NCBI RefSeq assembly: GCF_009827515.1
Contig: NZ_WTYO01000004.1
Location: 62,001-126,000 of the forward strand
Reading direction: 5' to 3'
From: Pelagerythrobacter marinus
GTDB lineage: Bacteria; Pseudomonadota; Alphaproteobacteria; Sphingomonadales; Sphingomonadaceae
Length of the DNA stretch: 64,000 nucleotides
Shown here: positions 19,273 through 28,348 of the stretch, piece after piece
Numbering within the stretch: position 1 is the stretch's first letter
Layout of the letters: each line of letters starts with the position of its first letter
Notes under the pieces: model-generated
What the model saw: the letters and a program-made list of their open reading frames with translations, nothing else
The model's database searches: none
What the model was told of the DNA's origin: nothing
Program-made: the position numbers and the translations under genes

Positions 19273-19364
19273 CTATCCTTGCGCATTCGGCCGCGAAAGC
19301 AAGCGGTGCGCCGCGCTATCCATGCCGGTGCCTGGCGCCGCGATCGATCGGGCGGCGCTGTGCC

Positions 19365-19440
<76 letters not shown>

Positions 19441-19573
19441 GTTCCAGGTCTCTTGCCGGGCTGCGGTTCGCGCCGGCGAGCGCGCCCCTTAGCGAAACCG
19501 GCGCGCGGTGCAAAGGGCAAATTCGCATCCCGCGCGGCCCGGCCCCTGTGCCGGCGGTGGCCGGTCGCGCCGG

Positions 19574-20707
19574 TCAGGCGCCGGTGCCGCCGGCGCTGTC
19601 GTTCGCGCGGTCGCCGGCCTTGTCCTCGGCGTCGTCATCGGCGCCCTCGGGCTCCGGGGTCAGAACGATCGTCGGCGTCTCGGCAGGCTCCTCGGCAACC
19701 GTGCCGGTCAGGTCGGCGCCGAAACCAGGCTGCGCCGCGACGTTCGCCTCCCCCTGGACGACGGGCTGCGACACGGCCTGAACCGCCTCGCCCGCCGGCG
19801 GGATCGCGGCCTGCTGCACCGCGCCGGGCTGCCCGGGGGCGGGCACGGTCGGCGCGGCCGGCTGGGCCACCTGGCTGGGGGACGGGTCGAACGTGGGGAT
19901 CGCCTGGACGGTGGCCGCATCGGTCCCACCGGCGGCCTGCGCGGTGCCGTCCGCGCTCGCGACGCCCGCTCCGATCGAGGCCGTGCCGATCGAGCCTGTG
20001 GCGGCGGTGCCCGTGTCGGCCGCACCGGGACCCGAGACCAGCGTGGCCGCGGGCTGCGGCGGGCCATATTCGGCATCCCACGAAGCCACGGCGGTGCGAT
20101 ACTGTTCGTACGAGCTGAAGAAATCCTCGAAAACGGCCTCGAGCACCGGGAGGCTGCGCAGCGCGAAGCTGTCGATCTCGTCCGGCGCGACCAGCAGCGA
20201 TTCGCGCGCCACCTGCTGCGAGACGTCGCAGAACTCGTCCAGCGCGGGCGGCAGGGCGAAGTAGTTGTAGACCTGCGTCATGTAGCGGTCGTAGGCCGCG
20301 CGCCCTTCGGAGCCGTAGCTCTCGCGGTACTGGGCCAGGAGATTGCGATTGGTCCGCGCCAGCGCCTTCTCGCCCCGTTCGAGCAGCGACTTGTACGCGG
20401 GGAGGATTTCCGCGTGTTCGGGCTCGAGGCAATTGAGCGCGGCCACGTTGAGCGCGGAGCGCACGTTCCAGATCGTCTGCGCGGTGGACAGGCCGTAATT
20501 GACCGTGCGCCGCACGCCGTCCGGGCCGACCGGGGGGATCGCCATCGAGGCGGTCGCGCCGTCGGGCGGGGTCGGGCGCGGCGGAACGACCTTGACCGGC
20601 GGGGGCGGCGGCGGGGGCGGCGGCGGCGGGGTGGCGCAACCCGCCAGCATGGCCATGCCGCCGGCAATCGCCAGTAGCTGAATCCGACCGGTGGTCAGTC
20701 CGAACAT
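19574..20707 (-). CDS. Proline-rich outer-envelope lipoprotein
   Basis: A 377-residue predicted lipoprotein. A hydrophobic leader ends at lipobox LAGC (Cys24), followed closely by eleven consecutive prolines. Residues about 60-200 form a helical domain ([39 protein letters not shown]) with no family I recognise. The last 170 residues are low-complexity Ala/Pro/Gly/Gln, ending in an acidic tail. ATG 20707 follows an AGGAGG ribosome binding site about 10 bases upstream, one of the best in the window. The proline run could span peptidoglycan; that is inference. Confidence 0.8.
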   Translation of the reverse strand: MFGLTTGRIQLLAIAGGMAMLAGCATPPPPPPPPPPPVKVVPPRPTPPDGATASMAIPPVGPDGVRRTVNYGLSTAQTIWNVRSALNVAALNCLEPEHAEILPAYKSLLERGEKALARTNRNLLAQYRESYGSEGRAAYDRYMTQVYNYFALPPALDEFCDVSQQVARESLLVAPDEIDSFALRSLPVLEAVFEDFFSSYEQYRTAVASWDAEYGPPQPAATLVSGPGAADTGTAATGSIGTASIGAGVASADGTAQAAGGTDAATVQAIPTFDPSPSQVAQPAAPTVPAPGQPGAVQQAAIPPAGEAVQAVSQPVVQGEANVAAQPGFGADLTGTVAEEPAETPTIVLTPEPEGADDDAEDKAGDRANDSAGGTGA

Positions 20708-20798
20708 TATTGCAGATCCTCCTTCGCCCGCGCGGCACCGGTGCGCCATCGCGGCTTGCGGCAACATTAAGCGCGCGACCCTAGTCGCAGGCACGGGC

Positions 20799-20835
20799 AA
20801 AGAAAATGCCCGAGACGCACGAGGCGCCCCGGGCA
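20799..20835 (-). terminator. Rho-independent terminator of the BI-1 gene
   Basis: On the minus strand, arms TGCCCGGGGCGC and GCGTCTCGGGCA pair over 12 bp (two G-T wobbles) around a 5-base loop. TTTTCTTT follows. It starts 25 bases after the BI-1 family stop codon. Confidence 0.8.
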
Positions 20836-20859
20836 CGATGAATCGAGTCCTGTGTGCGA

Positions 20860-21603
20860 TTACTCGCGGTTGCCGAGAAACTGCAGCAGGAACATGAACA
20901 TATTGATGAAATCGAGGTACAGGCTCAGCGCGCCGAGGACGACCGCCTTGCCGGCCCAGTCCGTCCCGCGGACCTGGAAGTACTGCGATTTCAGGCGCTG
21001 CGTGTCGTAGGCGGTGAGGCCGGCGAAGATCAGCACGCCGATCGCGCCCACCGCGTAATGCAGCGCGGGCGATTGCAGCCACAGGTTGAGCAGGCTCGCC
21101 ACGATCAGGCCGATGACGCCCATGATCAGGAAGCTGCCCCAGCCGCTGAGATCCTTCTTCGTGGTGTAGCCCCAGAGGCTCAGCCCGGCGAAGGCCGCCG
21201 CGGTGGCAAAGAAGGTCACCGCGATCGACGGGCCGGTGTAGACCACGAAGACCGACGACAGCGACAGGCCCATCAGCACGGCGAAGGCCCAGAACATCGC
21301 CTGAAGCGTGGTCTTGCCGAAGCGGTTCGCGCCGAAGCTCATCGCGAAGACGATCGCCAGCGGCGACAGCGCGACGATCCAGCGCATCGGGCCAGAGAAG
21401 AGATCGTAGGCCAGCCCGCTCATGAACGTAAGCAGGGCCACGATCCCCGTCAGCAGGATGCCCGAGGTCATGTAGTTGTAGATCGACAGCATGTGCTGCC
21501 GCAGACCCGCATCGAAGGTCTCGCCGGCGGCAACCTGGCCGCCGTAGGCGGGGGAGGCGCCGAATCCCGTCTGAGATCGGCGGGGTTCGTTCCAGTCAGC
21601 CAT
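20860..21603 (-). CDS. Bax inhibitor-1 / YccA family membrane protein
   Basis: A polytopic inner-membrane protein of 247 residues with about seven transmembrane helices after a soluble N-terminal 40 residues. The BI-1 signatures are the helix-3/4 region SLSSVFVVYT and the C-terminal GLTAYDTQRLKSQY with its conserved Asp. Homologues include YccA, an FtsH interactor, and pH-sensitive calcium leak channels. It ends LLQFLGNRE, typical of the alphaproteobacterial branch. Monocistronic, with its own terminator. Confidence 0.93.
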   Translation of the reverse strand: MADWNEPRRSQTGFGASPAYGGQVAAGETFDAGLRQHMLSIYNYMTSGILLTGIVALLTFMSGLAYDLFSGPMRWIVALSPLAIVFAMSFGANRFGKTTLQAMFWAFAVLMGLSLSSVFVVYTGPSIAVTFFATAAAFAGLSLWGYTTKKDLSGWGSFLIMGVIGLIVASLLNLWLQSPALHYAVGAIGVLIFAGLTAYDTQRLKSQYFQVRGTDWAGKAVVLGALSLYLDFINMFMFLLQFLGNRE

Positions 21604-21704
21604 TGTAATCAGCTCTCCATTCCCGGCGGCGGAATGGCCGCCGGCTCACCGGCCAATATCGCTTGCCGGGCCCGGTTTTTCAAGGGATCGCTGCGCCGCG
21701 ACGC

Positions 21705-22211
21705 TCAGGCCTCGCCCGCGGCATCGACCAGCGCGGCGGCCAGGGCATCGCGCGGCGACTTGTCGCTCCAGAGCACGAACTGGAACGCGGGGTAGAACCG
21801 GTCGCATTCGTCGATCGCGATTTCCACCAGCGCCTGCGCCTGGTCGAGGCTGAGCAGCCCGTCGTCGCCGAGCATGACGCCGTGGCGATAGACGAGCATG
21901 TCGCCCTGCGACCAGATGTCGAAATGCCCGAGCCAGAGCTGTTCGTTGACCAGCGCCAGCAATTCGTAGGCGTCGCGCAGCTTGTCGCGCGAAAGGCGGA
22001 TGTCGGGCAGGCTGATAAGCTGGAGGACGCGGTCTTCCGGGCGCCAGACCCCGCGCAGCTGGTACGTGCCCCAGCTGCCCTGGATCTCGCCCAGCATCTC
22101 TTCCTCGGAAACCGACTGGCAGGGCCAGCCGCGCGCCTCGAACAGGGCCGCCAGCATGTCCACCGGTGCGGCGTCGTCGCTCAACTGCATGCTTTTCGCG
22201 CCACGTCCCAT
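21705..22211 (-). CDS. YbjN domain protein
   Basis: A 168-residue cytoplasmic protein of the YbjN family, which has an alpha/beta fold like type III secretion chaperones. It shows VDMLAALFEARGW, LQLISLPDIRLSRDK, LLALVNEQLWLGHFDIW and LVYRHGVM, typical of the alphaproteobacterial members. The molecular function is unknown. A second possible start is Met8; the first ATG is kept because nothing else overlaps it. Confidence 0.85.
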   Translation of the reverse strand: MGRGAKSMQLSDDAAPVDMLAALFEARGWPCQSVSEEEMLGEIQGSWGTYQLRGVWRPEDRVLQLISLPDIRLSRDKLRDAYELLALVNEQLWLGHFDIWSQGDMLVYRHGVMLGDDGLLSLDQAQALVEIAIDECDRFYPAFQFVLWSDKSPRDALAAALVDAAGEA

Positions 22212-22330
22212 CGCCGTTAAATCCCGGTTAGCAATTACGATGCGCTGGATGCAGTGAGACGGGGCAGCGTTGCAATCGCGCGCCGTGCGGCTGCTGGGGA
22301 GAACCGAACAAGACTGTTCAAAGCTTGTGT

Positions 22331-22359
22331 AAAAAAGAACGCGCCGGCGGCCCGCCGCC
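22331..22359 (-). terminator. Weak terminator after the TPR-SPOR gene
   Basis: Downstream of the stop at 22364 the minus strand has a short GC hairpin (GGCGG-cggg-CCGCC) and, nine bases later, a run of six T. The gap between stem and T-run makes it a poor intrinsic terminator. Confidence 0.35.
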
Positions 22360-22363
22360 AGGC

Positions 22364-24211
22364 CTAGAGCGGGGAGATTTCCTCGCCTTGCGCGCTGGTG
22401 AAGGGGAAGCTGTCCAGCCCCGCCTCGCGCAGCGCGGTGACGGCGTCCGCGGCGGCTTTGGCGCTGGGGAAAGGCCCGGCCAGCAGGCGGTTCGCCTGGC
22501 CCCAGGGCGCGGTCATCGGCTTGAATTCGCCCAGGATTTCAGGTGCCTTGCGGCTGATCCGGCGCCAGTCGAAACGGAACGCCTCGAGGTCGCGGCCAGT
22601 CGCCACCTGGACCCAGAAACGCCGCGGATGGGCCGGCGGCGCGGGTTCGGCGGCCGGCTTTTCCTCGACTTCGCGCGGCGGCTCGATCGTTCGGATATCG
22701 ACCACGTCGGGCGACTGCGGCGCATTCGCGCGCGGGAGCAGGCGGAAATCGGCGAAGGCATCCTCCACCCGCGCCGCGGGCCCCGGAGTCGCGCCGGAGG
22801 CTGGACGGGCGGTCGGGCTGCCGGTCGCAGCGCCTTGTTCGGCCCCGCCTCGCTCGGCTCCAGCCGCCACGGCGCCCGGCACGGCCGCCAGGTCGAAACC
22901 GGGCGCGGCGGGGATGCCGCTGGCTGCGGCCAGCGCCGCCGGAGCCGCGTCGGGCATGGCCGGTGATGCCGCATTGGCCCCGGCGCCCGGTGCGCCGCCC
23001 TCGCCCGCGTCGTCGGTGGACGCCGCGATTTGCTGGACCACGGGCTGCGAGACGACGGGAACCGGCGCCTGCGCTTGCGCGGCCGGCGGCAGTTCGGCCG
23101 GCTCGGGCCCCGCCCCCGGCGACGCCTGCGAGGTCGCGGCCACCCGCCCCGGTGCCGGGCCGTCTGCCGGCGGTTCGGTGGGGGCCGCCGCGGCGGCGCG
23201 GCCGCGATTGCGCGCGGCACGGCGGCTCTCGCGCGTGGTGGCCGCTTCGCGCCGTTCCTCCGCCCGGCGCTGCGCGCGCGGCCCCAGCGGCTCGCCCTGC
23301 GGGGCCAGCCGGGCATCGGGGGCCGCGGCGGGCGACCCGCGCCGCGCGGCATATTGCGCGATGCGCGGATCGTCGCGCCCGATCTGCGCCGCGCGCGGGA
23401 ACATGCCGAGATTGGCGGCAGCCGCCTGCTGCGCCCGGGTCAGGCGGCCCATGTACTGCAGGTAAGGCGCGATCCGCGCCGAAAGGTCGCGCGGCATGAC
23501 CGCCTCGGCAATGGCGACCGCCTCGTCCTCTTCGCCCAGGATCGCGAGGCCGAAGGCGCGGGCGCGGAACGAGGCGAAGTCCTGGCTTTCGAGGAGCGGG
23601 TAGAGCGTCTCTTCGAACCCTTCCCTGTCGCCGGCGATCGCTTGGCTGATCGCCAGCCGCCGCGTGGTCTCGTCGTCCGCGCCGCTGGCCAGCGCGAGGC
23701 GATATTGCGCCTGGGCGGCGGCGGAATCGCCGACGAGGTCGTAGGCGAGACCGCGCTCGCTGGCAAAGGCGCGGGTGGACACGCCGGCACGCTCCGCCTC
23801 CTCGAACAGGCGCAGCGCCTCCAGCGGCCGCTCGGAGCGGACGAAAGCGCCTGCCAGCCCCAGCTTGATCCGGGGATTTTGCGGCGAAAGTTCCTGCGCG
23901 CGGCCGAAGAAGCCGATCGCGGCGTCGATGTCGTCGAGCGCGAGCGAGGCGTTGCCGGCATCGATCAGCGCATCGACATCGCGCGAATCGCGCGCCAGCC
24001 GCTGGAGCGCGGACGTCAGATCGCTGACCCCCGCGGGCGGCAGCGGCTGGACCACCGGACGCGACACCGCATCGCCGGACTGCGCCGCGACCGGCGCGGC
24101 GAAACCCAGCCCGGCGAGGCCGAGCAGGGCGGCCCCGATCACACGTGGCCCGATCGGGGAGGAGCCGGGCGCGCGGCGGCCAAACGGGATCTGGAGAGGT
24201 CGGTTTCGCAT
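22364..24211 (-). CDS. TPR-repeat protein with C-terminal SPOR domain
   Basis: A 615-residue secreted or periplasmic protein. A signal peptide covers about residues 20-45 (GLGFAAPVAAQ). TPR-like helical repeats span about 65-280 (DALIDAGNASLALDDIDAAIGFFGRAQEL). A long Ala/Pro/Arg-rich disordered stretch follows to about 530. The C-terminal SPOR domain (RFWVQVATGRDLEAF through AGPFPSAKAAADA) binds denuded septal glycan in characterised proteins. Lying just after ftsZ, it is plausibly a division or septal-wall factor. ATG 24211 was chosen; ATG 24244 would add 11 residues. Confidence 0.85.
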   Translation of the reverse strand: MRNRPLQIPFGRRAPGSSPIGPRVIGAALLGLAGLGFAAPVAAQSGDAVSRPVVQPLPPAGVSDLTSALQRLARDSRDVDALIDAGNASLALDDIDAAIGFFGRAQELSPQNPRIKLGLAGAFVRSERPLEALRLFEEAERAGVSTRAFASERGLAYDLVGDSAAAQAQYRLALASGADDETTRRLAISQAIAGDREGFEETLYPLLESQDFASFRARAFGLAILGEEDEAVAIAEAVMPRDLSARIAPYLQYMGRLTRAQQAAAANLGMFPRAAQIGRDDPRIAQYAARRGSPAAAPDARLAPQGEPLGPRAQRRAEERREAATTRESRRAARNRGRAAAAAPTEPPADGPAPGRVAATSQASPGAGPEPAELPPAAQAQAPVPVVSQPVVQQIAASTDDAGEGGAPGAGANAASPAMPDAAPAALAAASGIPAAPGFDLAAVPGAVAAGAERGGAEQGAATGSPTARPASGATPGPAARVEDAFADFRLLPRANAPQSPDVVDIRTIEPPREVEEKPAAEPAPPAHPRRFWVQVATGRDLEAFRFDWRRISRKAPEILGEFKPMTAPWGQANRLLAGPFPSAKAAADAVTALREAGLDSFPFTSAQGEEISPL

Positions 24212-24306
24212 TGCCGTGAAGCAGCACTTAGCCCGTGACGCCACGCCTTCATAGGGCCGCGGGCGGAAATGACCGGCAAGGCGTGGCCCAGCAACGCCGG
24301 GCGGCG

Positions 24307-26037
24307 TTACTGGTTGTTCTGGCGCCCCAGGAAACGCGGGATGTTCAGCGAACCGCCATCGTCGTCGCCGTCGTCCTCCGCATCGCGCGGAGCGGGCTTG
24401 CCGCCCCCCTTGTCGCCCGAACCGCGGGAAAGATTGGCCATCCGCTCGAACAGGGTCGATCCGCCACCGGAGCCGCCCTCTTCACCCGAGACGAGCCCGC
24501 GGCGGCGCCCGGGGCCGACGCGCGGCTGGACCGGGCCGTCTTCTTCCGCCAGGCGATCGGCATCGAGAAGCAGCTCGTCCTGCCGCGACTGCGCGCCCCG
24601 GTCGCCCGCCCCGGAATCCGCCCCGGCCCCGGCACCGGCACCGAGGTCGAGCGGTTCCTTCCGCCCGGCCGGCTCGGCGCGCTGGGCGCCCTCGTCGGAC
24701 GCGAAGCCGCCATCCTCGCCGACCACGGCGTGGCCGGAATCGTCGGCCGGCTCGGCCACGCCGGTGTCGGTGTCGCCCTGGCCGGCGCGCTGCGCCTCGG
24801 CCATCTCGTTGCGCAGGCCGGCGAGCGGATCGACGATCCCGTCAACGTCGTCGTCCTCGCCTTCCTCGTCATGGTCTGCCGAAGGGGCATCGGCCGGGGC
24901 CGCGAAGCGATCGCCCTGCGGCGCAGGGGGCGGAGCGGAAGGCGCGGGCGCGCCGCCGTCGCCATCGCCGTCGCCGAATTCGTCCTCGCTCGGCAGTTCG
25001 AGCACCGGGCGCTTGGGCGCGCGTGCCGCGCCGAGCGACATCGAGCGGTTTTCCGGCTGGCTGGCCTCGGCCGCGGCGTCGATCCCGGTGGCCACCACCG
25101 AAACCCTGATCTTGCCTTCCAGTTCGGCGTTGAAGGCCGAACCCCAGATGATGTTCGCGTCCTCGTCCACCAGTTCGCGGATATGGTTCGCCGCCTCGTC
25201 CACTTCGAGCAGCTTCATGTCCTCGCCGCCGATGATCGAGATGATCACGCCCTTCGCGCCCTGCATCGAGACACCGTCGAGCAGGGGGTTGGCGATCGCG
25301 CGCTCCGCCGCCTCGAGCGCGCGGTTCTCGCCCTCGCCCTCGCCCGTGCCCATCATCGCCTTGCCGGCTTCCTGCATGACCGATTCGATATCGGCGAAGT
25401 CGAGGTTGATGAGGCCGGGCATGACCATCAGGTCGGTGATCGAGCGGACGCCCTGCTGCAGGACCTCGTCCGCCAGCTGGAACGCTTCCTTGAAGGTCGT
25501 TTCCGCCTTGGCGATCAGGAAGAGGTTCTGGTTGGGGATGACGATCAGGGTATCGACGTGCTTCTGCAGTTCGACGATCCCGGATTCGGCCGCGCGCATC
25601 CGGCGCGTCCCCTCGAACAGGAACGGCTTGGTCACGACGCCGACCGTCAGCACGCCCTTGCGCCGTGCGGCCTCGGCGATGACAGGCGCGGCGCCCGTAC
25701 CGGTGCCCCCGCCCATCCCGGCGGCGATGAAGCACATGTTGGCGCCTTCCAGCGCCTCCTCGATCTCGGCCACCGTTTCTTCGGCCGCGGCCTTGCCCAC
25801 TTCGGCGCGCGCGCCCGCGCCCAGGCCGCCGGTAATGTCGGGCCCGAGCTGGATCCGCGTAGGCGCGGGCGAATTGCTGAGCGCCTGGGCATCGGTGTTG
25901 GCGACGATGAATTCGACCCCCTCGATCTTCGCCGCCATCATGTTGGCAATGGCATTTCCGCCGGCGCCACCCACGCCGATCACCGCGATGCGGGGGCGCG
26001 GATCGTCGGATGCTGCGGGGCCGATATTGATACTCAT
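24307..26037 (-). CDS. ftsZ: Cell division GTPase FtsZ
   Basis: FtsZ polymerises with GTP into the ring that organises division. The GTPase core spans about 14-320, with the tubulin signature GGGTGTG at 109-115 and [11 protein letters not shown] in the T7 loop region. An unusually long, acidic, Asp/Gly/Pro-rich linker of about 240 residues follows. The conserved C-terminal peptide [10 protein letters not shown] is in the last 13 residues and binds FtsA and other partners. At 576 residues it is in the alphaproteobacterial long-linker class. ATG 26037 (MSINIG) is preferred to one 19 codons upstream. Confidence 0.97.
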   Translation of the reverse strand: MSINIGPAASDDPRPRIAVIGVGGAGGNAIANMMAAKIEGVEFIVANTDAQALSNSPAPTRIQLGPDITGGLGAGARAEVGKAAAEETVAEIEEALEGANMCFIAAGMGGGTGTGAAPVIAEAARRKGVLTVGVVTKPFLFEGTRRMRAAESGIVELQKHVDTLIVIPNQNLFLIAKAETTFKEAFQLADEVLQQGVRSITDLMVMPGLINLDFADIESVMQEAGKAMMGTGEGEGENRALEAAERAIANPLLDGVSMQGAKGVIISIIGGEDMKLLEVDEAANHIRELVDEDANIIWGSAFNAELEGKIRVSVVATGIDAAAEASQPENRSMSLGAARAPKRPVLELPSEDEFGDGDGDGGAPAPSAPPPAPQGDRFAAPADAPSADHDEEGEDDDVDGIVDPLAGLRNEMAEAQRAGQGDTDTGVAEPADDSGHAVVGEDGGFASDEGAQRAEPAGRKEPLDLGAGAGAGADSGAGDRGAQSRQDELLLDADRLAEEDGPVQPRVGPGRRRGLVSGEEGGSGGGSTLFERMANLSRGSGDKGGGKPAPRDAEDDGDDDGGSLNIPRFLGRQNNQ

Positions 26038-26099
26038 GGGGTGTCGCTCCAAGGGATGGTATGCGCTTTGGTTACTGGCCACACAGTCTGGCACAAACG

Positions 26100-26136
26100 G
26101 AATCGGCGTTGCATAGGGCGCAACCGCTTATCCACA
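26100..26136 (-). promoter_or_regulatory. ftsZ control region with a perfect DnaA box and a GANTC site
   Basis: The 124 bp between ftsA and ftsZ hold TTATCCACA at 26128-26136, an exact DnaA box. A GAATC (CcrM-type GANTC) is at 26100-26104. On the ftsZ strand a TTTAACCA beside the DnaA box resembles a CtrA half site. In Caulobacter ftsZ is controlled by DnaA, CtrA and methylation; transfer of that logic here is inference. Confidence 0.55.
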
Positions 26137-26161
26137 GTGGTTAAACCTCCGGGCCATCGCG

Positions 26162-27442
26162 TCAGAAATACTCGCGCACCGCGCGAACGACGCGGTTGAC
26201 CAGGCCGAGGCCGGAATATCGCATCGTCGGCTGGTAGCTCGGACCGACCGAGCGAATGTCAACCGGGTCGTCGGCCGCATAGAGGCACAATCCGGCCAGC
26301 GTCGCGAAACCTGCGGTGGAATGTGCCTCGGGCAAGCCGCGCAGCGCCGGCGGCTTGCCGATCCGGACCGGGCGGCCGAGCGCGCTCTGGGTGAATTCGG
26401 CAATGCCCGCCAGTTCCGCGCCCCCGCCGGTGAGGACGACCTGGCTCCCGCTCGACCCGGAAAAGCCCATCGCCTTCAGCGACCGGGCGATCTCGCCCGT
26501 CAGCTTGGCCAGCTGCTCGGTCACTACCGAAACCAGCTCCGCCCGGGGGATGCGGTTGCGGTCGTCCGCGCCGCGCGCGGCCGGCTGGACCGATCCGTCG
26601 TCCGGCCCGTTGACCGGCACCATCTCGCGGTGGTCGGTCGGGCTGGCGATGGCCGAGCCTGCCACGCACTTCAGCCGTTCGGCCTGGAACCGACGAATGC
26701 CGAAGCTGGAGGCGATCGCGTCGGTGATGTCGGCGCTGCCGTAGGGGATCGCGGCCAGGCCGAGCAGCATCCCGCCGGCATAGAGCGAGACGTTCGTCAC
26801 CTCCCCCCCGATCTCGATCAGCGCGGTGCCCAGTTCGCGCTCCTCGTGCGTGAGGCACGAGTAACCGGCCGCGATCGGCGCGGCGACGACCGCCTCCACG
26901 TCGAGGTGCGCGTTCTGCACCGCCTCGATCAGGTTGCGGACCGGCGCCCCGTCGGCCAGCATGACGTGGACGTCGACGCCCAGCTGCTCGGCATGGAGGC
27001 CCTTGGGGTTGGCGACCCCGTGCGCCCCGTCGAGCGTGTAATGCGCGGGCTGGGCGTGGAGGACCATGCGCCCGTCCGGCTCGATCGAATCGCGCGCGGT
27101 GACGAGCAGGAGCTCGATGTCCTCCTCCTCGATCCGGCGCCCGCCGATGTCGATTTCCACTTTCGCGACCTGGCTCGCCAGCCCCGCCCCGGCGCAGCCG
27201 ATCCACACGCTGGAAACGCTCGTCCCCGCGTTCTTCTCCGCCCGTTCCACCGCGTCGCGAATGGCATATGTCGCGGCGGCCATGTCGGTCACGTAACCGC
27301 GCTTGATCCCCTGGCTGGCCCGGTGCCCCGACCCCAGGACGATCATCTCGCCGGTTTCGGAAAGCCCCATGATCATGGCCGAGATGCGGAACGAGCCGAT
27401 GTTGACCGCCCCGAAGACGCGGGTGATGCGCGGCAGCCCCAT
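26162..27442 (-). CDS. ftsA: Cell division protein FtsA
   Basis: FtsA is an actin-like ATPase that tethers FtsZ to the membrane. The 426-residue protein has the phosphate-1 loop VFGAVNIGS, the SHS2/1C domain region around 85-165, phosphate-2 TALIEIGGEVTNVSL, and the adenosine motif VVLTGGGAELAGI. Its last 13 residues (LVNRVVRAVREYF) form the amphipathic membrane-targeting helix. It abuts ftsQ with no spacing. Length is normal. Confidence 0.97.
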   Translation of the reverse strand: MGLPRITRVFGAVNIGSFRISAMIMGLSETGEMIVLGSGHRASQGIKRGYVTDMAAATYAIRDAVERAEKNAGTSVSSVWIGCAGAGLASQVAKVEIDIGGRRIEEEDIELLLVTARDSIEPDGRMVLHAQPAHYTLDGAHGVANPKGLHAEQLGVDVHVMLADGAPVRNLIEAVQNAHLDVEAVVAAPIAAGYSCLTHEERELGTALIEIGGEVTNVSLYAGGMLLGLAAIPYGSADITDAIASSFGIRRFQAERLKCVAGSAIASPTDHREMVPVNGPDDGSVQPAARGADDRNRIPRAELVSVVTEQLAKLTGEIARSLKAMGFSGSSGSQVVLTGGGAELAGIAEFTQSALGRPVRIGKPPALRGLPEAHSTAGFATLAGLCLYAADDPVDIRSVGPSYQPTMRYSGLGLVNRVVRAVREYF

Positions 27443-28348
27443 CTATTCCCCCTCCTGCGTTGCCATGGCCTGCGCCGCGCGCCCGGGCACGCGCATGTAG
27501 ATCCGATCGGGCGCGCGCATGTCGAATGTCGCGACCTTGCCGCCCAGCAGGCGGTTGACCCCGTCGAGCCGCGCGAAGGCGACCAGCGCGCCGGCGGATT
27601 CGTCCTCCCCCTGCGGCAGGGCGAGCACCTGGCCGGTGTCGAACGTCAGGTTCCAGCGGCGGTTGCCGATCCACTCCGCCTCCGCCACCTGGGGGCCGAG
27701 CGCCGGGGCCGCCGCCAGCAGGTCGGCCAGCGCGCCCACCTGCCGGCCGGCGCCCGGCCCGGCGACGATCAGCATGCCTTGCGCCTTGTCGGCCGCGATC
27801 GGCTCCAGCTCGACCCCGCTGTCGTCGATCAGCATCAGCCGGTCGGGCTTGCGCAGGACGGCATGGGGCCTGCGCTCCACGATGTCGATCACCAGGCTAT
27901 CGGGCAGCTGGCGCGAGACGCGGGCGTCCTTCACCCACGACAGCTCGAGCAGTTCGGCGCGCAGCGCCTCCAGGTCCACCAGCGGCATCGGCCGGTCGCG
28001 CCGCGCCAGCGCGCGCTCGTAAACCTTCATCTCGTTCATCCGCTCGACCCCGGTGACGCGGACCTTGCGGACTTCGAAGCCGGCATCGGCCGCCAGCAGC
28101 GCGACCTGTTGCTGCGCCATTGCCGGAACCCCGGCGAGGCTGGCGACGAACAGCGTCAGCGCGACAGCGCCGCCCAGGATGATGGCGAGGAAGATGCGAT
28201 GCAGCTGCTCCTCGGTGAAAGGCAGGGCGGAGACCAGCGAATCGAGGACCGATCCGGTCCTGGCCCGCGCCGCCCGCGCGGTCCGCGCGCGTCCCTTGGC
28301 CGCGGTCGAGCGGCGCACCCCCTTGGCCTTGCGGTTAACCGTCGCCAC
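27443..28348 (-). CDS. ftsQ: Cell division protein FtsQ
   Basis: A bitopic divisome protein of 301 residues. The cytoplasmic N-terminus (1-45) is very basic, the transmembrane helix is about 51-73, and a periplasmic POTRA domain begins near 91 (FEVRKVRVTGVERM). The beta domain contains SWVKDARVSRQLPDSLVIDIVERRP. These are the expected FtsQ/DivIB features. The start overlaps the ddl end by 14 bases. Confidence 0.94.
   Translation of the reverse strand: MATVNRKAKGVRRSTAAKGRARTARAARARTGSVLDSLVSALPFTEEQLHRIFLAIILGGAVALTLFVASLAGVPAMAQQQVALLAADAGFEVRKVRVTGVERMNEMKVYERALARRDRPMPLVDLEALRAELLELSWVKDARVSRQLPDSLVIDIVERRPHAVLRKPDRLMLIDDSGVELEPIAADKAQGMLIVAGPGAGRQVGALADLLAAAPALGPQVAEAEWIGNRRWNLTFDTGQVLALPQGEDESAGALVAFARLDGVNRLLGGKVATFDMRAPDRIYMRVPGRAAQAMATQEGE

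Noticed and set aside
26100-26104. GANTC site as independent evidence for CcrM control of ftsZ
   Set aside because: GANTC also occurs inside genes in this window and a hit in a 124-bp gap is easily expected by chance. Kept only as a note beside the DnaA box.
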